The translations under genes and the position numbers were made by a program. Shown piece after piece: positions 17,639-25,996 of a stretch of DNA of 45,521 bases. This stretch comes from Clostridium sp. CAG:288. Its GTDB lineage: Bacteria; Bacillota_I; Bacilli_A; RFN20; CAG-288. Numbering within the stretch: the first letter of the stretch is position 1; every line of letters begins with the position of its first letter. The DNA lies in contig FR898191.1 of the NCBI GenBank assembly GCA_000437395.1, positions 1 through 45,521 of the forward strand, written 5' to 3'. Below the pieces are notes generated by a model, which searched no databases, was not told where the DNA came from, and saw only the letters and a list, made by a program, of their open reading frames with translations.

Positions 17639-18836
17639 ATTTTGTAACAATTTTATAAACGACTTCTATCATTTTTTTCATTTCATCGACATCGACATAT
17701 TCGAATCTTCCATGACAATTATAATCACCTGTTGCAAGGTTAGGGCATGGTAATCCACGATAAGTTAAATGTGCTCCATCTGTTCCGCCTCTAATTGGTT
17801 CAAACTCATATTCGAGTCCTAATTCTTTATATGCCTCAACAATACGTTGTGTAACTTCTGGATGTTTATCTAACTCTGGCTTCATATTTCTATACGAGTC
17901 TTTTTCGCATTGAAGAGTTATTACATTAGAGCCTATTTCTTTATTAATTCTTTCTGCTGTTAACTCAGCTATTTCAAATCTATGAAGGAGTTTTTCTAAA
18001 TCGTGATCTCTAATGATATATGTTAATTCAGCGTGTTCTTCAGTTCCTTCTAAATGAAGCAAATGATAGAATCCCTCTCTACAAGCTGTGTGTTCTGGTC
18101 TCTCATATCTAGGAAGAGCATTGTGGAAATCTATTCCAACATTTAAAGCATTTATCATTTTATCCTTAGCATCTCCTGGGTGAATAGAGCGACCATTAAT
18201 AACTACCTTTAATGACCCTGCGTTGAAATTTTCAACACTTATATATTTTAGGCAACCTCCATCAACTGTATAACCAAAATCAGCTTTTATATCTTCATCT
18301 TTTATGTGATCAGCACCAACTCCTATCTCTTCATCTGTACTAAAGATTACTTGAATTGGCAAATGTTCAACATTATTTTCTTTTAACTTTTCTATGACAT
18401 TGACAATGATAGCAATTCCAGCTTTATCATCACCGCCTAACAATGTCGTCCCATCAGTAACGACAAGTTCATGGCCTTCTTTTCCTTTTAGAGTAGAAAA
18501 TTCGTTTGGACTCAATTTAATTCCAGTAGATAATTCAATATCTCCACCTTCATATTTTAATACTCTTGCTTTGACATCTTTGCCAGATGCAGAATTAGAA
18601 GTATCCATATGAGCTATTAAAGCAATAGTTGGTCCTTCTTTTGTTCCTGGAACATATCCAACAACTGTTCCAAATTCATTAATATATAAGTTTTTTACAT
18701 CTAGTTTTTCGAGTTCTTCTTTTAAATGTTTTGCTAAAACATATTGACCGACAGAGCTAGCTTGTCCTTCAATAGGTTCGTATGATGTTGTTTCAAAAGA
18801 AACATAATCTAAAAATCTTTCTACTATATCTTTCAT
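17637..18836 (-). CDS. pepT: Peptidase T (tripeptide aminopeptidase)
   Basis: A 399-residue M20B zinc peptidase that removes the N-terminal residue of tripeptides in the cytoplasm. Metal and catalytic residues are visible: His76 and Asp78 in AHMDTS, Asp136 in LLGGDDKAG, the Glu pair at 169-170 in STDEEIG, Asp192 in TVDGG, and the late His in NCHGRFE. The domain order and length are normal for PepT. GAGGTAAGAATT before the ATG is the ribosome binding site, and a TATAAT on the minus strand (18866-18871) lies about 30 bases upstream. It is a single gene, ended by the shared bidirectional terminator. Confidence 0.97.
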   Translation of the reverse strand: MKDIVERFLDYVSFETTSYEPIEGQASSVGQYVLAKHLKEELEKLDVKNLYINEFGTVVGYVPGTKEGPTIALIAHMDTSNSASGKDVKARVLKYEGGDIELSTGIKLSPNEFSTLKGKEGHELVVTDGTTLLGGDDKAGIAIIVNVIEKLKENNVEHLPIQVIFSTDEEIGVGADHIKDEDIKADFGYTVDGGCLKYISVENFNAGSLKVVINGRSIHPGDAKDKMINALNVGIDFHNALPRYERPEHTACREGFYHLLHLEGTEEHAELTYIIRDHDLEKLLHRFEIAELTAERINKEIGSNVITLQCEKDSYRNMKPELDKHPEVTQRIVEAYKELGLEYEFEPIRGGTDGAHLTYRGLPCPNLATGDYNCHGRFEYVDVDEMKKMIEVVYKIVTK

Positions 18837-18991
18837 AATTCTTACCTCATCATCAAAAGTCTACCATTATAATCTTTTTTTATAAAGCGTAATGATAAAT
18901 TTTAAATATATATTTTTTTGAAAAAATCAAGTACTTTTTCGAAAATTCTTTGTTTCATAAGTGTTTGCTTAGGTTATAAAATTATAAAAAT

Positions 18992-19105
18992 ATTGAAGCA
19001 ACTTGTAGCATGAAAGTGGTTGTTTCTAAGCTTTAAAATTTTGTTTTAAAATTCATTACAAATTGAAGCAAATTGATTTACATTACATGTTTTGAACTAT
19101 ATAAT
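18992..19105 (+). promoter_or_regulatory. nrdDG promoter and direct repeats
   Basis: The 337-base gap 18837-19173 holds TTTACA (19077-19082), a 17-base spacer and TATAAT (19100-19105), a strong promoter. ATTGAAGCAA occurs twice, at 18992-19001 and 19062-19071, 70 bases apart; the second copy ends 5 bases before the -35. I did not find an NrdR-box pair, so the repeats may bind another regulator. Nothing else is recognised in the gap. Confidence 0.55.
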
Positions 19106-19173
19106 TTTCAACGTACACTTTTTAAAGGTGTTGAAAAAGAAAAGATAAATCTTTTTTAACAAAGGAGTATATT

Positions 19174-21513
19174 ATGATAACCAAAATTACAAAAAGAGAT
19201 GGAAGAATTGTTGCTTTTGACGCCAGTAAAATTTTAGGTGCCTTAAATAAAGCTGTCGAGAGAAGCGAAGAAGATGTACCATTAGGTCAATTGACTGATG
19301 AAGTAGTCAGTGTCTTAAATAGTCGCTTTGATAATAAAGACAACAAAGCTAGTGTTGAAGCTACTCAAGATATTATTGAGGAGCTTTTAATCAAGCACAA
19401 TTTTCCAAAAACAGCTAAAGAATACATTACTTATAGAGCTCATAGAAACGAAGTAAGAGAAGCAAAAACTCGTTTAATGAGTACAATTAGAAGCATTACT
19501 TTCCAAGATGCTAAAGACAGCGATGTTAAACGTGAAAACGCAAATATCGATGGAGATACAGCTATGGGTACTATGCTTAAATACGGTTCTGAAACAGCAA
19601 AAGACTTCTATTTAAGCACTTTAATTGATAAAGATATTGCTAAAGCCCATATCTCGGGTGATATTCATATTCACGATTTAGATTTCTACACACTAACTCT
19701 TACTTGCTGTCAAATTGATTTACTTAAGTTGTTCCACAACGGTTTTTCAACTGGTCATGGCTTCTTAAGAGAACCAAATGATATCCGTTCTTATGCTGCT
19801 TTAGCTTGCATTGCTATTCAAGCAGACCAAAACGATATGCATGGTGGTCAAGCTGTACCTAACTTCGATTTTTCAATGGCTGAAGGTGTTAGAAAATCAT
19901 TTACTAAAATATTTAGAAATAACACTATCAAGTTTAGTAACTTTATTAGAGAAACCGAATCTGATGTTGACTATACAGAGAGCATGAAAGCTTTCTTTAA
20001 AGATTTAGTCAATAAAAATGCTGGCCCAAAATATCTCAATAAAGAATCTTATGATCAAACATTCAACGCTTTAAAAGAAAGTTATCCAGAAGTTAATTTT
20101 GATCGTATTAAAAAAGACATTATTAAGGACTCTGAACTTGAAATTAAAGAACAAACTTACCAAGCCATGGAAGCCTTAATCCATAACTTAAATACCATGC
20201 ATTCTAGAGCTGGTGCTCAAGTACCATTCTCATCTTTAAACTATGGTACTGATACTAGCGAAGAAGGTAGATTAGTAGTCTCTTGCTTGCTCGATACAAC
20301 TATAGCTGGACTAGGAGATGGTGAAACTCCTATTTTCCCAATTCAAATTTTTAAAGTTAAAGAAGGAGTTAACTATAATCCAGGGGATAAAAACTATGAT
20401 TTATTCCAAAAAGCAATCCTATGTAGTGCTAAGAGATTATTCCCTAACTTCTCATTCTTAGATGCACCATTTAATTTCAAATATTATAAAGAAAACGACT
20501 ATAATTCAGAAGTTGCCTACATGGGCTGCCGTACAAGAGTTATGGCAAATAACTACGATCCAACAAAAGAAGTCACATGTGGTCGTGGTAATCTCTCATT
20601 TACTTCAATTAACTTACCTAGATTAGGTATTTTATATCCAAATAAAGACGAATTCTTCAAACATCTTGATGAAATGTGCGACTTAGTCATTAAACAACTC
20701 CTTGATAGATTTGAAGTTCAAAGACATAAAAAAGTTAAAAACATGCCTTTCTTAATGGGTCAACACGTTTGGATTGATTCAGACAAATTAGGCTGGGATG
20801 ATGAAATTGATGAAGTAATTAGAAATGGTACTTTGACCATTGGCTTCATAGGTTTAGCTGAATGTTTAATTGCTTTAACAGGAAAACATCATGGTGAAAG
20901 CGAAGAAAGCCAAAAGTTAGGCTTAGAAATCGTTGGCTTCATGAGAAAGAAAATGGATGAAGCATCAGAAAAATATCACTTAAATTTCTCGTTAATTGCA
21001 ACACCTGCTGAAGGCCTTTCTGGTCGCTTTGTCAAGCTAGATAAAAAGAGATTTGGTATTATTCCGGGTGTTACAGATAAAGAATTCTATACAAACTCTT
21101 TCCATGTACCTGTTTACTATCCTATTTCTATGTTTAAAAAGATTGATATTGAAGCACCATATCACAATTTAACAAACGGTGGTCACATCACCTATATCGA
21201 AGTCGATGGTGATATTGCTAAAAATCCTCAAGCTTTTGAAAAAATTGTTCGTCACATGAAAGAAAAGGGCATTGGCTACGGTGCAGTAAACCATCCAGTT
21301 GATAGAGATCCAATATGTGGATATAACGGTATTATCGACAATGTCTGTCCAAAGTGTGGAAGACACGAAGAAGAAGGCTCTGTCGGATTTGAAAGAATAA
21401 GACGTATTACTGGCTATCTTGTTGGAACTCTTGATCGTTTCAACGATGCAAAGAGAGCTGAAGAGCACGCTAGAGTTAAACACTCTAAGTATTCCTCCCA
21501 AGAAGAAAAATGA
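19174..21513 (+). CDS. nrdD: Anaerobic (class III) ribonucleoside-triphosphate reductase
   Basis: Glycyl-radical enzyme that reduces ribonucleoside triphosphates to deoxyribonucleotides without oxygen. The 779 residues begin with an ATP-cone (KITKRDGRIVAFDASKI). The catalytic barrel follows with TLTCCQIDLL, the HNLNTMHSRAG region and VVSCLLDTT. Near the C-terminus are zinc-type cysteines (Cys715, Cys725, Cys728 in PICGYNG and VCPKCGR). The radical loop is RRITGYLVGT with the predicted radical at Gly747. The stop overlaps the nrdG start by four bases (ATGA), so the two are translationally coupled. A clear promoter lies upstream. The presence of this class fits an anaerobic life; no class I or II reductase is in this window. 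Confidence 0.97.
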   Translation: MITKITKRDGRIVAFDASKILGALNKAVERSEEDVPLGQLTDEVVSVLNSRFDNKDNKASVEATQDIIEELLIKHNFPKTAKEYITYRAHRNEVREAKTRLMSTIRSITFQDAKDSDVKRENANIDGDTAMGTMLKYGSETAKDFYLSTLIDKDIAKAHISGDIHIHDLDFYTLTLTCCQIDLLKLFHNGFSTGHGFLREPNDIRSYAALACIAIQADQNDMHGGQAVPNFDFSMAEGVRKSFTKIFRNNTIKFSNFIRETESDVDYTESMKAFFKDLVNKNAGPKYLNKESYDQTFNALKESYPEVNFDRIKKDIIKDSELEIKEQTYQAMEALIHNLNTMHSRAGAQVPFSSLNYGTDTSEEGRLVVSCLLDTTIAGLGDGETPIFPIQIFKVKEGVNYNPGDKNYDLFQKAILCSAKRLFPNFSFLDAPFNFKYYKENDYNSEVAYMGCRTRVMANNYDPTKEVTCGRGNLSFTSINLPRLGILYPNKDEFFKHLDEMCDLVIKQLLDRFEVQRHKKVKNMPFLMGQHVWIDSDKLGWDDEIDEVIRNGTLTIGFIGLAECLIALTGKHHGESEESQKLGLEIVGFMRKKMDEASEKYHLNFSLIATPAEGLSGRFVKLDKKRFGIIPGVTDKEFYTNSFHVPVYYPISMFKKIDIEAPYHNLTNGGHITYIEVDGDIAKNPQAFEKIVRHMKEKGIGYGAVNHPVDRDPICGYNGIIDNVCPKCGRHEEEGSVGFERIRRITGYLVGTLDRFNDAKRAEEHARVKHSKYSSQEEK

Positions 21514-22010
21514 GACTAAGTGGAATCATCGATGAATCAATAGTTGATGGACCAGGAATTAGAATGACTATTTTCTTTCAGGGTTGTACTCATAACTGCT
21601 ATAAGTGTCATAACCCTGAAACACATTCTTTTACTGGTGGAAAAGAATATGATTTAGAATATGTCGATAAAAAACTAGCTGATTCACCTTATTTAGATGG
21701 AGTTACTTTTTCTGGTGGAGATCCTCTTGACAATCCAGAATCTGCTTTAGAAATCGCAAAACTTGTCAAAGAAAAATATAACTTAAACCTTTGGATTTAT
21801 ACTGGTTATACTTTTGAAGAAATACTAGAAAAATCAAAAAATAATAAGATATATTTAGATATTTTTTCATTGACAGATGTTTTAGTAGATGGCCCTTTTG
21901 TAAATAACTTACGAGATTTGTCTCTATTATATCGAGGCTCAACAAATCAAAGAATAATAGACGTTAAACAAAGCCTAAAAACCAATTCTATCGTAACACT
22001 TAACTATTAA
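21510..22010 (+). CDS. nrdG: Class III ribonucleotide reductase activating protein (radical SAM)
   Basis: A 166-residue radical SAM protein that makes the glycyl radical on NrdD. The iron-sulfur motif CTHNCYKC (Cys26, Cys30, Cys33) is the CX3CX2C pattern, and the SAM-binding TFSGGDPL follows. The length matches NrdG. It overlaps nrdD by four bases, and a terminator comes directly after the stop. Start and pairing leave little doubt about the call. Confidence 0.96.
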   Translation: MRLSGIIDESIVDGPGIRMTIFFQGCTHNCYKCHNPETHSFTGGKEYDLEYVDKKLADSPYLDGVTFSGGDPLDNPESALEIAKLVKEKYNLNLWIYTGYTFEEILEKSKNNKIYLDIFSLTDVLVDGPFVNNLRDLSLLYRGSTNQRIIDVKQSLKTNSIVTLNY

Positions 22011-22014
22011 TAAT

Positions 22015-22048
22015 AACTTGCTGTATATTTTTATTCAGCAAGTTTTTT
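22015..22048 (+). terminator. Intrinsic terminator of nrdDG
   Basis: AACTTGCTG (22015-22023) pairs with CAGCAAGTT (22036-22044), and TTTTTT follows. Confidence 0.85.
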
Positions 22049-22339
22049 ATTTAATTTTTTTTTATTTTAAAGCTTTTAAAACTCTTTAAAATTAAGATTC
22101 AATCTGTTTTTTGATTAATAAATAATTATGCATTTTATTTTATAAAAATATATTTTATTTTTAATAAATTTTTATTAATAAAAAGTCGATTGTTCTAGTA
22201 ATTATAGGTGTTTTATATGTATTTCTTTTATTCATTTCTTTTAAGCAAAATATTTTTACTTTTTTGACAGTTTTTACAATACTAATTTGTTGACTTTCAA
22301 TAATTCATAGACTAAACTTTATTAGGAAGGGGCAAGTAT
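22049..22339 (+). promoter_or_regulatory. AT-rich gap with a weak promoter for the HTH gene
   Basis: A very AT-rich stretch with no open frame of note and no DnaA box that I can find. TTGACT (22290-22295), 17 bases and TAAACT (22313-22318) form a weak promoter before the small HTH gene. The ribosome binding site GGAAGGGG is near 22324. The low stability of this DNA next to the origin may help unwinding, but that is only inference. Confidence 0.35.
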
Positions 22340-22678
22340 ATGGCTAAAAAAGGACAGAAATTCAAACGCTACAGCATCGATTTAAAAAGACAAGTTATTA
22401 CAGAAAAATTAAATCTAGATACTCCTATCATCGAATTAACTAACAAATACAATATTTCTTCTCAAGAAACAGTTATTCGTTGGATTCAAAACTATCAACT
22501 ATATGGTGAAGAATCGTTCATCGATAAACGTGGTTCAGCTACAGCTGCAACAAGCCCATTAAAAGGTCGTCCACGCAAAAACTTTGCTACTGATTCTGAT
22601 CGTCAAAAATATGCAGAATTAGTATCCGCTCGAGATGAAAAAAGAAAGCAAGATCAATTAAAGCGCGAAAAGAAGTAA
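22340..22678 (+). CDS. IS3 OrfA-like helix-turn-helix protein beside the origin
   Basis: A 112-residue basic protein. Residues about 9-62 match the helix-turn-helix start of IS3-family OrfA transposases (KRYSIDLKRQVITEKL, LTNKYNISSQETVIRWIQNY, then YGEESFIDKRG). A GRPRK AT-hook-like motif and a Lys/Arg-rich charged tail follow. There is no OrfB with a DDE domain after it and I see no terminal inverted repeats, so this is not an active insertion sequence. It has its own promoter and terminator and sits about 70 bases before the first DnaA box. It may be a domesticated DNA-binding protein; its function is unknown. Confidence 0.7.
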   Translation: MAKKGQKFKRYSIDLKRQVITEKLNLDTPIIELTNKYNISSQETVIRWIQNYQLYGEESFIDKRGSATAATSPLKGRPRKNFATDSDRQKYAELVSARDEKRKQDQLKREKK

Positions 22679-22716
22679 AGATTGATTTTGAATAACCTTT
22701 TATAAATTGTTTAATT

Positions 22717-22745
22717 AAGCCACATGTTTTGTGTGGCTTTTTTAT
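22717..22745 (+). terminator. Intrinsic terminator of the HTH gene
   Basis: AAGCCACA/TGTGGCTT arms with a seven-base loop and a following T-run. It ends just as the DnaA-box cluster begins, shielding the origin from transcription. Confidence 0.85.
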
Positions 22746-22751
22746 TTATTT

Positions 22752-23113
22752 TGGTGGATAAAATGTGTTTATTCACCATTTTTTTATCTTATTCGCCATT
22801 TTATAAATATTTATTCACATTTTTTTGTTCATAAAAAAGTCTTATTCACCTATATGTTGTTTTATACTTACACATGGTGGATAAGTGTATAAACATCCAT
22901 TGATTTCTAGCTTTTTTACGCTTTTTTGCTATGTGTATATCTATGGTTTTGGTGGATAACTTTTCACAATTCCACAAATCCGATTATTCACCGCTAATCT
23001 TTCCACAAGTTATCCACATTTAAATTTTGTGGAAAGTTAAAAACTCACATTTTATAAGCTTTTTCGACACTTGTTTGGTGGATAAGTCGTAGAATAGTAT
23101 ATTTTTTCCACAA
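22752..23113. other. oriC: Chromosome replication origin (oriC), DnaA-box cluster
   Basis: The 492-base gap 22679-23170 holds ten DnaA-box-like 9-mers. Forward: TTATTCACC at 22769, 22842 and 22984; TTATTCGCC at 22789; TTATTCACA at 22811; TTATCCACA at 23010. Reverse (read GGTGGATAA): 22753, 22876, 22951 and 23077. Eight of ten end in CC where the classical box ends in CA. Gene strand switches around this point, dnaA follows directly and AT-rich DNA flanks it. A TAG-containing stretch after the last box (23090-23097) could be a DnaA-trio, but its spacing is irregular. Confidence 0.9.
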
Positions 23114-23138
23114 ATTAAAAGAATTTATATATAAAAAA

Positions 23139-23147
23139 TGTTATAAT
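23139..23147 (+). promoter_or_regulatory. dnaA extended -10 promoter
   Basis: TGTTATAAT gives an extended -10 with a perfect TATAAT at 23142-23147. Transcription would start near 23154, leaving a short leader that contains GAGG. The reverse DnaA box at 23077 and a TTTTCCACA half-match at 23105 lie just upstream, so autoregulation by DnaA is likely. Confidence 0.55.
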
Positions 23148-23170
23148 CTTTGTTGCGAGGTTTAATTTAA

Positions 23171-24544
23171 ATGCCTGTTACTACATTAAAAACTAACTTA
23201 AATGAAATTTGGGATAAAGTTTTGTCTCAAATACAAAAAAAGATTACAGACAAAAATTTATATAACTCTGTTTTTGCCGATTTAAAACTAGTATCTTTAG
23301 AAAAAAACGAAGCTGTTATTTTAGCTAACACAACTTTAGCAAAAGCTTTAATCGACAAAGACTATCGTCCTATAATTTCTGAATCAATTACAAATATCTT
23401 AGAAACTGTTTATCAAATCCGAATAGTTTGCCAAAGCGATTTGACGGCAAGTTCTCCAACGACAGATACAAGTGCTGCTAATAAAAATGCTTTCTTTAAG
23501 TATTCATCGTTAAATCCTAATCTTACTTTCGATAATTTCGTTGTTGGCAAATCAAATTTGCAAGCTTATCAAGCCGCTACGTATGTCGCTGATAAAATGG
23601 GATCTTTTAACCCTTTATTTATCTATTCTAAATCAGGCTTAGGTAAAACACACTTACTCAATGCCATAGGAAATTCTGTCAGAGAAAAGAATCCATTAAA
23701 GAAGATTTTAATGATTACCGCTGATGATTTTGTTGCTGAGTTTGTCCAATACGTCAAAGGCGATCAAGATGGAGAAAATCTTAAAGATTTCTTTAGAACT
23801 GTCGATTATTTATTGATTGATGACATTCAATTTATGGCTAATAAGCCTCAAACGTGTACAATGTTTTTCCACATTTTCAATCAATTGTTTTCTTCAGGTA
23901 AGCAAATTGTTCTAACTTCTGATAGACCACCAGCTGAACTTGATGGTCTAGAAGATAGATTAGTTTCAAGATTCTCTTCAGGTATATCTATCTCTATTGA
24001 TCCACCAGAAAAAAACACATTAATTGAAATTTTAAAATATAAGATTAAAGCTAACGGCTTTGATGTCACTATGATTGATGATGATGCTTTAGAATATATA
24101 GCTACAAAGAACTCTAGCAATGTTAGAGTTCTTGAAGGAGCATTAAATAGAGTAATGTTCATCAATGTCACAATGGGCAACTGCAATCGAATAACAAAAG
24201 AAATTTGCATGCGAGCTCTTGAAGGTGATACAAAAAAGACTAATACAAAAGGGAAACTAACTCCTGAAAAAATCATTAACACTGTAGCTTCTTACTACAA
24301 CATTCCTCCAAAGGAAATGACAAGCAATGTTAGAACAGGACAAATAGCTTTAACTAGACATATTGCTATGTATCTCTGCAGATCTCTTCTAGATTTACCA
24401 TTTGCTCAAATTTGCCAAGCTTTTCAAAAAAAAGACCATACAACAGTTATGTCGGCGTGTACAAAAGTGGAGAAAATGTTGAAAACTGACGATAACTTAA
24501 AAAAGGCTGTCAACGATTTAAAAAATCAGTTAAAAGCCGTATAA
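23171..24544 (+). CDS. dnaA: Chromosomal replication initiator DnaA
   Basis: Initiator ATPase that binds DnaA boxes and opens oriC. The 457 residues contain an N-terminal domain I (NEIWDKVLSQIQKK), a linker rich in Ser and Thr (about 90-105), an AAA+ domain and a C-terminal DNA-binding domain. Walker A is SKSGLGKT (153-160); DnaA normally has GGxGLGKT, so the first two glycines are replaced. Walker B is LLIDDIQF (214-221). The arginine-finger region is EDRLVSRF. The DNA-binding signature DHTTV is at 422-426, preceded by AFQKK where AFGGR is common. The start ATG has GAGG 11 bases upstream, rather distant. oriC lies before it and dnaN after it. Confidence 0.97.
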   Translation: MPVTTLKTNLNEIWDKVLSQIQKKITDKNLYNSVFADLKLVSLEKNEAVILANTTLAKALIDKDYRPIISESITNILETVYQIRIVCQSDLTASSPTTDTSAANKNAFFKYSSLNPNLTFDNFVVGKSNLQAYQAATYVADKMGSFNPLFIYSKSGLGKTHLLNAIGNSVREKNPLKKILMITADDFVAEFVQYVKGDQDGENLKDFFRTVDYLLIDDIQFMANKPQTCTMFFHIFNQLFSSGKQIVLTSDRPPAELDGLEDRLVSRFSSGISISIDPPEKNTLIEILKYKIKANGFDVTMIDDDALEYIATKNSSNVRVLEGALNRVMFINVTMGNCNRITKEICMRALEGDTKKTNTKGKLTPEKIINTVASYYNIPPKEMTSNVRTGQIALTRHIAMYLCRSLLDLPFAQICQAFQKKDHTTVMSACTKVEKMLKTDDNLKKAVNDLKNQLKAV

Positions 24545-24597
24545 ACACTGAGTTTTCTCTAATTATTTAGAAGTTAAAATTAATCTAAAATTTATAC

Positions 24598-24624
24598 TTA
24601 TCCACCAAATCCACCAAATTCACA
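24598..24624 (+). repeat. Tandem DnaA-box-like 9-mers between dnaA and dnaN
   Basis: Three 9-mers follow one another without a gap: TTATCCACC, AAATCCACC and AAATTCACA. The first matches the local box consensus and the others share its TYCACM end. The 118-base intergenic region holds no gene and no clear terminator. Confidence 0.65.
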
Positions 24625-24662
24625 CTGCTAATAATCATATTAAATAAAAAAGGAGTATTATT

Positions 24663-25778
24663 ATGAAATTAACTATTAAACGTGCCGCTCTCTTAAAAAT
24701 TTTATCTTTAGCTTATGAAGCAGTTCCTGTTAAGAGTACTGAACCTGCTTTTGTAAATTATCTCATCGATATTTCTAATGAAAATATAGAAATCTTAGCT
24801 AGCGATGGAAATATAACAATAAAAGGTGTTATTCCAACAACATCAGATGATGTTATAAATTCTGTTCCAGGAAAAATCCAAGTTCCTGCTAAGTATTTAT
24901 TAGATATCATGAGAAAGTTAGAAGGAGAAGTTGTTACAATCTCTTTAATCGAAACTTCAATGCTTAATATTGCTGATGATAGATCTAACTTTAACTTAAA
25001 TACAGTAGCTGGCGAAGAATATCCAGATATTGATATGAACGCTGATGCTGGCGAAGAATTAGAAATAAATGGTGAAGATTTTAAGCATCTTTACGATTCA
25101 ACAGCTTTTGCTGTCGCTGTTAAAGGCCCTAAAGAAGTCTATTACGGCGTCAATATCAACGCTACTGATGATAAGTTAATGTTTACTGCTACCGACTCAT
25201 ATCGTTTAGCTAGACGTAAAATAAACGTCTCTGGTAACCATCATATTTCCTTTACTGTACCTGTTAAAGCTTTACAACTTATTTCTCACTATGAAAAACT
25301 TGATAAAGTTAAGATTAAGATTGATTCACATAAAGCTTTATTCTTTGTTGATGATTTAATTATATCAACAAGATTATATTCAGGAGACTTTCCAAATATT
25401 GATAGAATAATCCCACAAGTTACTCCTTATCGTTTATCAGTCGATTCTAAGAATTTTATAAATGCTATTGAAAGAGTAACTATCGTTTCTGTTGAGAAGC
25501 AATTTATTGTAAGATTATTATGCGAAAATGGACATGTTGAAGTTTCTGCTAGATCTTCTTCAATCGGTACATCTAAAGAAGTTTTACAAAACGCAACTTT
25601 TGAAGGTGAAAGATTTGAAATTAACTTTAACGTTCAATTTGTCGTAGATGCTATTAAAGCTTTAAATACAGATAGAGTCTCCTTGGCTTTTGCTGGAGAA
25701 AGTAAAGCTTTCTTAGTTCAAAACGGCGATCCAGACAACATTCAACTTATTACACCAATTAGAAGTAATAGCTATTAA
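24663..25778 (+). CDS. dnaN: DNA polymerase III beta subunit (sliding clamp)
   Basis: The ring-shaped clamp that tethers the replicative polymerase and serves as a docking platform for repair and initiation-control proteins. Its 371 residues are the normal length, with three repeated clamp folds. Family segments include FVNYLIDISNENIEILASDG, KIQVPAKYLLDIMRKL, FTATDSYRLARRK and the closing LITPIRSNSY, whose P-I-R is the usual C-terminal signature. AAAAGGAG lies 8-9 bases before the ATG. Position between dnaA and yaaA/recF is canonical, and a strong terminator follows, so recF onward has its own promoter. Confidence 0.97.
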   Translation: MKLTIKRAALLKILSLAYEAVPVKSTEPAFVNYLIDISNENIEILASDGNITIKGVIPTTSDDVINSVPGKIQVPAKYLLDIMRKLEGEVVTISLIETSMLNIADDRSNFNLNTVAGEEYPDIDMNADAGEELEINGEDFKHLYDSTAFAVAVKGPKEVYYGVNINATDDKLMFTATDSYRLARRKINVSGNHHISFTVPVKALQLISHYEKLDKVKIKIDSHKALFFVDDLIISTRLYSGDFPNIDRIIPQVTPYRLSVDSKNFINAIERVTIVSVEKQFIVRLLCENGHVEVSARSSSIGTSKEVLQNATFEGERFEINFNVQFVVDAIKALNTDRVSLAFAGESKAFLVQNGDPDNIQLITPIRSNSY

Positions 25779-25805
25779 AATGAATAGATTCTAAAACAAT
25801 CTCAC

Positions 25806-25841
25806 AAAGCAACTGAGAAATAACTCTTAGTTGCTTTTTTT
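25806..25841 (+). terminator. Intrinsic terminator of dnaN
   Basis: AAAGCAACT (25806-25814) pairs with AGTTGCTTT (25829-25837) through a partly paired middle, and a run of T follows. Confidence 0.85.
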
Positions 25842-25943
25842 AGTGCTTAAAGCTTTATTTTTCTCTTTCTTTATAGAAAACACTTCAAAATATTAATAAG
25901 TCCATAAAACGCCTAAAATAAGCTTTAGTTGAGCGGCTTTTCT

Positions 25944-25972
25944 TTGATTAATTTATATATATATGATAATAT
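25944..25972 (+). promoter_or_regulatory. Promoter of the yaaA-recF-gyrBA operon
   Basis: TTGATT (25944-25949), a 17-base spacer and TAATAT (25967-25972). It sits in a run of alternating TA bases, so the exact -10 is uncertain. AAAGGAA (25982-25988) is the ribosome binding site for yaaA. Confidence 0.45.
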
Positions 25973-25996
25973 ATATATAAGAAAGGAAATTAGGCT

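Noticed and set aside
18837..19173. NrdR boxes or a cobalamin riboswitch before nrdD
   Set aside because: No pair of 16-base NrdR palindromes at the usual spacing and no conserved riboswitch core could be found; only the direct repeats and promoter.
22049..22339. A remnant insertion sequence around the HTH gene
   Set aside because: I found no terminal inverted repeats, target duplication or DDE-domain frame in either direction.
23088..23100. A DnaA-trio unwinding element after the last box
   Set aside because: Only two TAG triplets occur, five bases apart and out of the 3-base step, so it is too weak to list as a feature of its own.
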